NCBI GenBank assembly: GCA_029964075.1
Contig: CM057144.1
Location: 9,757,281 to 9,821,280 of the forward strand
Direction of reading: 5' to 3'
Source of the DNA: Patiria pectinifera
Taxonomy: Eukaryota > Echinodermata > Asteroidea > Valvatida > Asterinidae
DNA length: 64,000 nucleotides
Below, piece after piece: positions 27,001-39,000 of this stretch. A program made the position numbers and the translations under genes. Numbering within the stretch: position 1 is the stretch's first letter; each line of letters starts with the position of its first letter. The notes under the pieces were generated by a model, which was not told where the DNA came from, searched no databases, and saw only the letters and a program-made list of their open reading frames with translations.

Positions 27001-30000
27001 ACCCAGTTGGAGATACGCAGCGTGTGGGCAACTTTGTTATGAATGGGTACAACCAAGGCATAAACGTCAAACAGTCCAAAACTGCCTCTGCTGAAGTCCA
27101 AGATACCGGTACGTGCCACGTATGTTTCAGCCGCTCATTTAGTTTGCGCGCTTGCGCACTCAAAATATGAAATATTGATAATCAGCAAACATGGACACCT
27201 GCAGTCGCAGTTTGACCCAATGAAGTATCGGTCAACATCACGCTCGAAGTACTTTGATAAATTTTTCTTTCCACATGGACAGGAATTTAAGGCAATCAAA
27301 GTAACTTTTGCAAACCTTAGCGCCAAAAAACAGAGAGTATTTGATGCATTTTTTTTGTTTTTCCTTGTCGTGTAGTACGAAAGTATTGGGTCACAAATTC
27401 AAAACAGGCGACAGTTTAGAAGATAATTTTCAATTTTGCCGAGTAATTGTAAACTTGTCTTCACTGAAAAATGGTAAAGGATGCCACGGAAAGTGCAATG
27501 TATAAATATCATTTAAGTCGGAAATCGTTTCAATGAGAAAAGTAAGGTCTCACGTTATACTTTTTTTCGTTAAATGTAACGTTATTGTGCACGTTATTGT
27601 ACACAGACCCTGGAATCTGGCCTGTAAACATGGCTAGCCACGCGCCACCCCCTCCGTTTGTAATCTTTCGACGCGTTAGAAATGTATACATTTAACTGAA
27701 ACGATTTACAACTGACTGGTTCCCGGCCCTGAAATGCAGTTAAGTACGATCATAGAGGGCACTGGGACCAGTTAATTGTGCACGAAGCTTTCAAAATGGG
27801 TTTACTCGAAAAATGACGATTTTTATAAGCTACAGGTTTCCTTCTTACATCAAATCACCTGTAAAATGAAAATAATCTATCATCCTTTCCGATGGTACTA
27901 CGGCTGATCTAAGGTAAACCCAGCAAATTGTCCAAATGTACCAAACTCAAAAGCGAACGATGTTTTTCCTTTTCATTTTGTATGTTTTTGTCCATAATTA
28001 TTGGGTTTTTAAAAATATATTTGGAAAGGTTTTTAGCACCGTTACCACACTGTAGAGACAATTTATATCTTTGTTCACTTGGTCTACTGATAATTTTTGG
28101 TTCGAATCATCTTTTAAGTACGTTTGAGAAGGATACATTTTAAGACATGAAAACCAGACAATCGTTCAGTGCATCGTCTGCTGGTACCGCTGTTTGCAAG
28201 CCGACAACGCGGAGGAAACCACTGCGCATGCGTGAGAAGACGAACTAAATGCACGCACGGTCTATGGGGCTGAAACATACGTGGTGCAGAGTGCATGTAT
28301 TGTGATGCATGTCACATCATCACTAGTCACTGTTATCTGGATATTATGGTGAAAATGTGGTATCATAACACCACATGCAGAATTTAGGGTCAGATGGCTT
28401 AGGGGAAAGGTTTTGTGTTGGGGGGGGGGGAGGACTCGGGGAGGAAGGGGTTTACCTCTAGATCCTCTGCTGGGGTTTCCCCAATGCTTGCTGCTCCTTC
28501 ACTGTTTTCTGCATCGCTAGCTGGCTGCAAGTCACCTTGTTCCTCATCACTGTGTTCATCTTGGACCGGCGTGCTACCTCCATCACTCCCTGCACATTGA
28601 GCAAGTATTACATTACTATTTTCACTGTGGCCCAATTGAAAACATTACCATTGTAAATTATGTCCAGATTATACATTCCTGATCCTGCTGGGCATGACTG
28701 TGCAAGTTATATCAAAAACACATAAAGTGATCACCTATTTGACAGAAATTCGCCAAAAAAGAATGCTGAGAAAATGGCGATTACTTTAATACGGACCCCT
28801 CTTTAGTTTTGTTCAAGTAAAAGTCTGATGTTTTTATCCTTCCAATATGACCTTTTCAACCTGAAGCAGACTTCTCTTAATTCTGATGACATCATTTTTG
28901 GTTAATTTTGAACAGGTTCTTGCTGCAGAAAATGCAATATTCTGCAATTTTGCATGTTAATGGTGCATTGCGGTGATCGGCATTTTTATTTTCGTGTTGC
29001 GTTTTGTCGTCTTCATCATCGTTTATCTAAACATTTCCCTCAAAGATTCAAAACCTTGCCCTCTATCTACGACATACAAGTTGGTTTTTAATGACACTTA
29101 TTACATGTAGTTTGGTAAAATTGGTAACTTCAATAATCGAAAAGTGGATTTTTGTTCTCTTATACTAGGAACAGGGCCTGTAACTACACAATCACTAGAA
29201 AAACAATTGTTGAATTTGATATTGATAATATCTCAAACGTTTTGCACAAATATTTCATTGATTTTCATACTGATTTCATGCTAAAAACGTGACGCGAAGC
29301 CTGAGGCACTCCATTTGTGGTGCATACATGTATACCTCTGTGTGCGAATCCACGGACAATTGGGTCATCGCACTTCGGCCTGATTTCGTGGACTTTTCTC
29401 GACTCAGACAAAGTACCACTACTTTTAGATCTGCCATTGATCCATCAAGTTATGAGTAATAACAGTCAAGATCTCACTCTCTCAGTTACACTAACTTGTT
29501 GATTTATCTGGTCAAATTCTCCCCCTATCCCATCTGTTTACCAGTATAAAGTGGGGGTGTATTCGGAGGCAGAGTCTGACAGATCGTTACTAAGCAAAAA
29601 ACCTTCAGTCTGACTAGGGTTGATGCTATGCTGCAAACATAGTAAGAACATGATCATGTGATTATGGTTCAGATCTCACTCTCTCATTTACACTACGTAG
29701 GCAGTGCCACTTCTCCATCAGACTGGGACCTGGAGTGCTCTGAAACGTGTCAAACAAAATCAGGCCCACTTTACTCACTCTTTAGCCAGCAAATTTCTCC
29801 AAAAAATCCATTGGGCAAAGAAAAGATCCTCAGTATTTCACCAACCAAGTTTGCAGACTCAACTCAATTTTTAAAGGAGGTATTTCTTCAATATTTTGCA
29901 CATGAGAGGAGAGTCAAGCGATTTCAAACTGAGGCTAAAGACTAAACTGGTACATGTCCAACCATGGTCCAACTATTTGAAAAGACTGACCTCTTCATTC

Positions 30001-33000
30001 AGTGTCAATAGTCTGGTGGCTTGACTATGGAGAAATGTGTAGTAACTTGAGACTAGTTCCCGGTTCATGCCACATGTTTCTTAAATTCTTTTGGCATGGT
30101 TGATTGATGCAGTACTGAAGCAGTGATAGACTGGTTGTTTTAGGTGCCAGTCTATTTTCTTGAATTGCTTGTTTTCAATGCCTTAAGTTTTGGGACCCAC
30201 ATACATAGTATTGAGAGATCCAATTTTTGGGACTAGTTCTCCATATCCGATCAAATACTCCCCCTTTTTACCATATCCAATAATGGGATGTCGGTAAAAA
30301 GCAAAATCAGACATTTCAGCTTCATTTCTGAAAGTTTCTTGACATTCTGATGTCTGTCAGCCCACCACGTATCTTCATTCCTTCCACTTAGTTTGTGCGC
30401 ATGCACCAAAATCTCGGCTAATGTCAGTGACTGTTGAAATGGCAGCATTGCGGAGAGGAAAGACACACCAATTTTCATCTATAAACATCCTATTCATTTT
30501 GCTAGATGAAGTGAAATACATGCGTCTGGATGAAATTAAATTTGTTTAATATTATCTTATTCACCATATTTTTTGTCAAATTTTCAAGAAAATGTGGTTT
30601 TAGATCGTTGTTTGCTTTCCATTTCCATACAATCATCAGCAAAAGGGCCAACTTAAGTTGGGATTTTTGTAATGTTCTCCAGTTTTCCCAAACATGCCAC
30701 TTATCGCAGCATTTGAATGAGATATTAAAAAATATTATCACAGGATTTTCGAGTTATTGCGAACAGGTTTTCATTGCTTAGGTGGGTACGTTTCCGACTG
30801 TACATTTACATGTATGAACCATTCACTGTCAAAAACGATGTCACAGTGCACGGACGGCCATGTTGAGCGATCCACTGGAGCACGGGCCCGGCTTGCGTAA
30901 TGCGGAAAATCACGCTGCGCTATATGGGTCAGCGGAAAAAAAACGAATACACGTCGGCAGATACTTTGATTGGTCAGGTGACCAATCAAAGTGCCCTGTG
31001 ATTGGTCTGTCTGATGCTTGCCAGGAAACAGTCTAGCCAGAGCCATGCACAAGTCTACTTTTCCTGAATTCAAAATGGCAGCCTCAAACAAGGCGTTTGT
31101 GACAATGTTTCCCGAATTGAATGTGAAATTCCTCTTTTATTCCCAAAGGTATGTAAACCTTACCACCACCATTTGTCAGAGCTTGAATTGCACGACGGCC
31201 ACGACGGCCAGTGCCGCCGTTGCCTTCTTACTTGCCGAGGTGCCCCACAAAAAATCTCCGTCTTCACGGCCAATTGTGCCTTGCCCCATATTTACCTTGG
31301 CCGTCTTGCCCTTTTTGCAAAAACATCCATCAGCCTATAATAAAACCACTACAATCCTTGATTTCAGTTGTTTTTCCAATATTATTGACAATGTATTTTC
31401 GATGTCAAAATGGTAAAAAGACATTATTAGTAACGCAATACGGCTATGTCCGAGTAACTTATCGCCTTTTTACGGGGACTATCGAATGAACGCTGGGCAT
31501 GAAGACACAACGCAATTCAAACACGAGTCGGAAATTTAACATGTTCACGATCGCGAGAAAATGTGTTGCTCGCCATATAACCATTAGCTTGGACCCCACT
31601 ATTGCCAGACCATGTCCGAATGTTAAGAAGGCGATAAGTTGGGTCCTTGTTGATGCTGCAAAGAGTATCACGTGTAAAAGTGCTGATGCTTTGTTGGGTT
31701 AGCAGACGGAGTAATTGCAGAATACCCCGCCACGCGGAAATTACCCCCCAAAATAAATGGCTACGCAGTCGGAAAATGTTGCAGAAATGTCCAAAGTACA
31801 TGTAGATGTCGGGAATTGATACGCGAATACAATATTGAATGGGGGGCAGGGGTTAAATAAATCTAACTAGTCCAAAGTAGGTGCCAGGAAGTGGATACGC
31901 GGATATGGGGATATGGGGTGGACTTTATTTTTAGCGGAGGAAAATATTTTTGAGAACGAGGCATCCATATCCATGTTGGAAAATATCGAAGGCAGAGACA
32001 ACGTGAGTTGAATGGGGAGCAGGGAAAAGTGTCTAAGACTAAGTCCAAAGTAGGTGCTGCAGAGATGCCACCAATACATCAATAAAAAGCCTGAAGCACT
32101 ACTAAAAAACCTGAAACTACCCTTACCCCCTTCCAAAAATGTCTTTTCTGGATGCAGCTTTTATGGCGGATACCAGTTCAAGCTGGGATCACGTTTGTAA
32201 ACACATGTGCATTTCGAACGATAATAGGGAGTCGGGAACTAGCGCAACTTTTATGGCGGATACCAGTTCAAGCTGGTTCCCGATTCCCTTTTACAGTTCG
32301 AAATGCACTTGTGTTTACAAATGTGACTCATTATCATAATCGATGCATCGCCCGCATTCGGTAACGGAATCGCACTCGGGACACGGGGACCATCGAATGT
32401 ACGCTGGGCATGAAGAAGAAATTGCGTCGTTTAAACATTAACACGAGTCGGAAATTTAACGTGTTCAAGATCGCGAGGGGAGCTCTCAGAATTGAACGGG
32501 AAATTTCACTTTTCTTCCGGATCGTAAGTAAACTTCAGTACAACCATCTTAATCATCGATGTCTACTTGTTCCCTTAGGTGGCATATCTAGTAATTTGGA
32601 GGCCGTTTTGAGGGTGAAATCTGATGTTTTTTTGTTGGAAAATGTTGGTTTTTGGGACAGTGACAGGATATGTTGTCCAGCTTGCACCATTAGCTTGGAC
32701 CTTACTATCGCCAGACCATGTCTGAATGTTAAAAAGGTGATAAGTTTGGTCCAAGTTACTCGGACTAGATACGCGGATACGAGGTGGACCAAGCGTGACT
32801 CCGTATCCGCGTATCCAGATACGAGGTGGGATAGGTGAGTGGCGGGGTATTCTGCAATTGTGCCCAGCAGACTTTATAATTTATTATTCTGTTCATTGCT
32901 TTTCTGTCATGTCTGACTCTGAGACTCTTGTCCGGCATAGCTCTACTGAGTGGAGCGTTGAATTACGGGTACTCCTCCATACAAACGCTCCACCGATTTG

Positions 33001-36000
33001 CCATACTTTGGTGACACCGTCACAGTAGCATAGTCACAAACCCATGCGAGGACAAAAAGACCCCCAAAAAACGGTAAAGAGAATACAAATGAGAGAGACA
33101 GTTATCCTGGATTGATCTATACATTCTTGACATTCTATGAGACCCCTTATATTGTTCCCAAACAGCGAAAAATTTGAAAAAAAAACAGTAAAATAGTCTG
33201 AAAACTTACAGCTCAATGTGTTTGCAGGGAGGCTCAGTTCTTGAATCGACTTGTCGAATGAGGGCGTCTGACGTGACGTCACCGTCGTTGCTCGATCGCG
33301 AAGAAAAACAAGTCACACTTTATCAACGAATGTTTCGTGTAATAATACGTGCTCCGATCTGTGCCGCACCGTACCACAGTATGGGCTTTGAACACACCCA
33401 AGGAGCACGTATCATTACACGAAACAGTCGTAGATAAAGCGCGACTTGTTTTTCTTCAATCGAGCAACAACGGTGACGTCACGTCAGACGCCCTCATTCG
33501 ACAAGTCGATTCAAGAACTGAGCCTCCCTGCAAACACATTGAGCTGTAAGTTTTCAGACTATTTTGCTGTTTTTTTTCAAATTTTTCGCTGTTTGGGAAC
33601 AATATAAGGGGTCTCATGGAATGTCAAGAATGTATAGATCAATCCAGGATAACTGTCTCTCTCATTTGTATTCTCTTTACTGTTTTTTGGGGGGGTCTTT
33701 TTGTCCTCGCGTGGGTTTGTGACTATGCTACTGTGACGGTGTCACCAAAGTATGGCAAATCGGTGGAGCGTTTGTATGGAGGGGTACCCGTAATTCAACG
33801 CTCCACTCAGTAGATCTAGTCCGGCATATCATGCATTAGCCCCACTAGTGTGGCCGCGGTATGCTGCGCTGAACCTAATGCCACACACCGTGGTCCGCGC
33901 ACTACTGAGGACGTTTTCATAAAAAACTGCGGTCCGTTTCTTACATATGGTTGTATTCTATGATGTCTCATCTATCACTTCTTGGATGCTTAATAGAGAT
34001 CAGTGCACGTGGCCCCCAGACGATAAATGCATGGTACAGGAAACAGCCGCGCATTTGCAACTCGCGCCCTCGCTCGACAAGCAATTTGCATAAACGCGAC
34101 GTCACAGCTTGAAGTCATCTCTTGTCACATTCAAAATGGCTGCCATCACCAGACGTTTCACGAGTGCATATGGGCTCCAGAAAGATTCAAGAATATCTCG
34201 GAAAATGGAACATCATTACACCTAAGCATCCCAGAAGTGATAGATGAGACATCATAGAATACAACCATATGTAAGAAACGGACCGCAGTTTTTATGAAAA
34301 CGTCCTCAGTAGTGCGCGGACCACGGTGTGTGGCCTTAGGTTCAGCGCAGCATACCGACGGCCACACTAGTGGGGCTAGCCCGACTGCGTCTGGCCGTAC
34401 AGTACTATCGCAAGCTCTGTAGTACGGCCAGACGCCCGATGCTTCCACAGAGACTGAATTTTGTTGGCCGCCGATGTAGCGATTTTGCTACATCTTTCGA
34501 TCGCGATTATCTTTTCATCCAGGACACAAATTTCCAAAGTTAAGGTTCGTAGTCATAGAGCAACTCATACCTTTTCGAAAAAACGTTGTTTGGTCTCAAT
34601 ATTTTCATCCATCTGGCCACAAGACGAATTTCAGTCATCAGATTCCACAAATATCGTCCCCCATGCGATCCCCCATGCGATTTCAAAATGGCGGCCACGC
34701 TGTAGTGTATGCAATATGCAGGCGCGCCCGCGCAAACTTATGAATATGCATAAACAGTCTGTGACGTATGACCTCATGTTTTTGGACGTGCGTGCGGCGG
34801 GGCCGTACGTCCAAAAACACGAGGTCATACGTCACAGACTGTTTATGCATATTCATGAGTTTGCGCGGGCACGCCTGCATATTGCATACACCATGTACAC
34901 TACAGCGCGGCCGCCATTTTGAAATCGCATGCGGGATCGCATGGGGGACGATATTTGTCGAATCTGATGACTGAAATTCGTCTTGTGGCCAGATGGATGA
35001 AAATATTGAGACCAAACAACGTTTTTTCGAAAAGGTATGAGTTGCTCTACGACTACAAACCTTAACTTTGGAAATTTGTGTCCTGGATGAAAAGATAATC
35101 GCGATCGAAAGATGTAGCAAAATCGCTACATCGACGGCCAACAAAATTCAGTCTCTGTGGAAGCATCGGGCGTCTGGCCGTACTACAGAGCTAGCTCTAC
35201 TGAGTGGAGCGCTGAATTACGGGTACCCCTCCATACTAGCGCTCCACCGATTCACCATACTTTGGTAGCACCATCACAGTAGCATAGTCACAAACCCACG
35301 CGAGGACAAAAAGACCCCAAAAAAACGGTAAAGAGATTACAAATGAGAGAGACAGTTATCCTGGATTGATCTATACATTCTTGACATCCCATGAGACCCC
35401 TTATATTGTTCCCAAACAGCGAACATTTTGGAAAAAAACAGGAAAATAGTCTGAAAACTTACAGTTCAATGTGTTTGCATGGAGGTTCAGTTCTTGAATT
35501 AGCTTGTCGCTGAGGGCGTCTGACGTGACATCACCGTCTTTGCTCGATCGCGAAGAAAAACAAGTCGCGCTTTATCAACGACTGTTTCGTGTAATTATAC
35601 GTGCTCCGATCTGCGCCGCGCCGTACGACAGTATGGGCTTTGAACACACCCAAGGAGCACGTATTATTACACAAAACAGTCGCAGATAAAGCGCGACTTG
35701 TTTTTCTTCGCGATCGAGCAACGACGGTGACGTCACGTAAGCTGAGGGCGTCTTACGTGACGTCACCGTCGTTGCTCGATCGCGAAGAAAAACAAGTCGC
35801 GCTTTATCTGCGACTGTTTTGTGTAATAATACGTGCTCCTTGGGTGTGTTCAAAGCCCATACTGTCGTACGGCGCGGCGCAGATCGGAGCACGTATAATT
35901 ACACGAAACAGTCGTTGATAAAGCGCGACTTGTTTTTCTTCGCGATCGAGCAAAGACGGTGATGTCACGTCAGACGCCCTCAGCGACAAGCTAATTCAAG

Positions 36001-39000
36001 AACTGAACCTCCATGCAAACACATTGAACTGTAAGTTTTCAGACTATTTTCCTGTTTTTTTCCAAAATGTTCGCTGTTTGGGAACAATATAAGGGGTCTC
36101 ATGGGATGTCAAGAATGTATAGATCAATCCAGGATAACTGTCTCTCTCATTTGTAATCTCTTTACCGGTTTTTGGGGTCTTTTTGTCCTCGCGTGGGTTT
36201 TTGACTATGCTACTGTGATGGTGCTACCAAAGTATGGTGAATCGGTGGAGCGCTAGTATGGAGGGGTACCCGTAATTCAGCGCTCCACTCAGTAGAGCTA
36301 CTACAGAGCTTGCGATAGTACTGTACGGCCAGACGCAGTCGGGCTATAGTGGGGCTAGCCCCACTAGTGTGGCCGTCGGTATGCTGCGCTGAACCTCTAG
36401 AGGTTCAGCGCAGCATACCGACGGCCACACTAGTCAGCTAGTGGGGCTATAGTGGGGGTAATCCTTACTTTTAGGACACCTCTACTTTTTAGGAGTTCTG
36501 TTCAAAACTGACTTTTGCAGATGTGGAAAAAGTTCCATACTCGGATGTCAATTTATCTGCTGCCAAACATATTAATTGTCACCTCACCTTGTCATTTGAA
36601 CCAAGAGAAATCCAGGAAGCTGTGTAAAGGTGAAAATTTTTTACTCAAAATGTGTTTTTAGAGCACATTTTGGATGCATACGTCGTGCAGAACTAACTTC
36701 AAGCAGCCGGTCAAAACTGATTGTAGTGGTTGAAAAGACAGCGGTACGTTATACACGTGACATCAACAACCATGACGTCGCATGAGCCTGCCAATGATAG
36801 TGCAATACGTCATTATGAATATTTATTTTCTCATGAATATTTAGTTTATTTCAATGGATACTTCAAATACGTCCAAAGATTGATTATTGCAACAGCGATC
36901 GTGCGCGGCCTAGCGGTTAAGAGTCTCATGTATCAACCAAGCGTCAGAGGTTCGAATCCCGATGAAGTAACTGACTGATTAATAAATAGAAATTAAGGAA
37001 AGGAGAGGGTGAGAGTAGAGGAGGGAAAGTGGAGGAATAACCATAAAAGATGTAACTTTTTGCGCTAAAAATTTAATTGAAAAAAGTGACGTCCGAGTAC
37101 GGAAATTTTTCCGCAGATGTCTGTCCAGTACCAAAGTGACTTTTGCAGGCTAAAGCAGTCTTTAGAAGTCAAGAAGGTGGCATTGCCAATTGTTCAGATG
37201 TGCCAAGAAGTATCAGAATGCCAATTTTGAGTGTCATTTAGTCAACTGTTTTGGTGAGTCTTTCCCTTCCTATATAGGAACGGGGTCCTAAAAGTAAGGA
37301 TTACCATAGTGGGGCTAATCTAGTCCGAGTAACTTGGACCCAACTTATCGCCTTTTTTAATATTTGGACATGGTCTGGCGATAGTAAGGTCCAAGCTAAT
37401 ACCGCGACCTGGACAACATCATCCTGTCACTGTCCCAAAAACCAACATTTTCCAACAAAAAACATCAGATTTCACCTTCAAAACGGCCTCCAAATGACTA
37501 GATATGCCACCTGAGGTACAAGTAGACATCGATAATTAAGATGGTTGTACTGAAGTTTACTTACGATCCGGAAAAAAGTGAAATTTTCCGTTCATTTCGG
37601 AGAGCTCCCCTCGCGATCTTGAACACGTTAAATTTCCGATCGTGTTTAATGTTTGAACGACGCGATTTCTTCTACATGCCCAGCGTACATTCGATGGTCC
37701 CCGTATCCAGAGTGCGATTTATGATAATGAGTCACGTTTGTAAACACATACATGTGTATTTCGAACTGTAAAAGGGAATCGGGAACCAGCTTGAACTGGT
37801 ACCCGCCATAAAAGCTGCGCTAGTTCCCGACTCCCTATTATCGTTTGAAATGCACATGTGTTTACAAACGTGATCCAGTCTACTCATTATCATAATCGAT
37901 GCATCGCGCGCGCTCGGTAACGGAATCGCAGTCTGGATACGGGGACCATCGAATGTACGCTGGGCATGTAGAAGAAATCGCGTCGTTCAAACAAATTTTA
38001 CGTGTTCTAGATCGCGAGGGGAGCTCTCCGAAATGAACGGAAAATTTCACTTTTTTCCGGATCGTAAGTAAACTTCAGTACAACCATCTTAATTATCGAT
38101 GTCTACTTGTACCTCAGGTGGCATACAGTCAATTGACCGGTTCCGCAATTTGACCGGTTCCGCAATTTCGGAAAACTAGCTCTCGTTTTCAGGAAGACAA
38201 AAACGCCAAGGACTTAAACTTTGGTACCGATGGAAAGGTTATTCAATCTACTTTTCAAAAATGGTTTTAGTTTTAGGATACTCACTTGCATTTAAAAATA
38301 AATCCCCTACGACTGTCACTTGCCGTTAACGAACTGCCGAAATGGAACGCGCACGGAAGCGTGATTTCATGTTTGTCGGCCTGCTACACGATTGTTCAGG
38401 GGAATTAAATCATGGCCATAGATGCAAATTGTTCGGAAATTATTCATTATTCCACCATAAAAATATAAGATTTGAAGTCTTTGAATTTTTTTTTCTATAC
38501 CCACCAGAGTAACTGCTGGTCGTTTGGCCGGTTCCGCAAACGCATTCATACTGCCTATACAATACACTGGCCATGGTGTGACTGTATTAACCAGTGCTGC
38601 TATTGATGACAAGTATTGTTGATGGCGGCCCCCTAGCGCGGCACACATTATTTATTTTGGCATGAATCCTTTTTTTTTTTTTTACAACTTACAAGTTACA
38701 AAGAAATTGAGAATTTCTATTAATCCTTGTTTAAAAATGTCGAATTTGATGATCATTTCTGGGTGTTCAGTGCAAAATTGAAAACGAAATTGAAACAAGA
38801 TGATTTTGTTTCTGTCCAGCTTCCCGGACAGCATGGACAGCACTGCAGGTTTTGGATAAAAAAATGTGGACTTCAAAATTTAAAATACAAAAATCTTTCT
38901 ATAGTGAGCAAAATTCCCACTAAACGTTTTTCCTTTGCTCTAAAAAAATTCACCCCATACTTGGTGTTGAAGCGGTTGTGCCTCAGGGGTTTGGATTCAT

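Noticed and set aside
31018-31416. Possible independent first exon ([12 protein letters not shown] then a GTATGT donor)
   Set aside because: The Kozak context is good, but the region resembles family A arm sequence (ATTGAA-GTGAAATT, then GTAAAC). No following exon was found, and IWS1 exon 1 is better placed at 41482-41503.
34461-35144. Twin 153-residue frames on opposite strands
   Set aside because: They are near-identical because they are the two arms of foldback family C. There is no domain and no independent evidence of coding.
35575-35989. Mirror 105-residue frames beginning MLRSAPRRT
   Set aside because: Same situation: arms of family B copy 2 read on both strands.
36901-36972. Functional tRNA gene
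   Set aside because: A and B boxes are present but the acceptor stem does not pair, and the same sequence recurs inside a repeat family.
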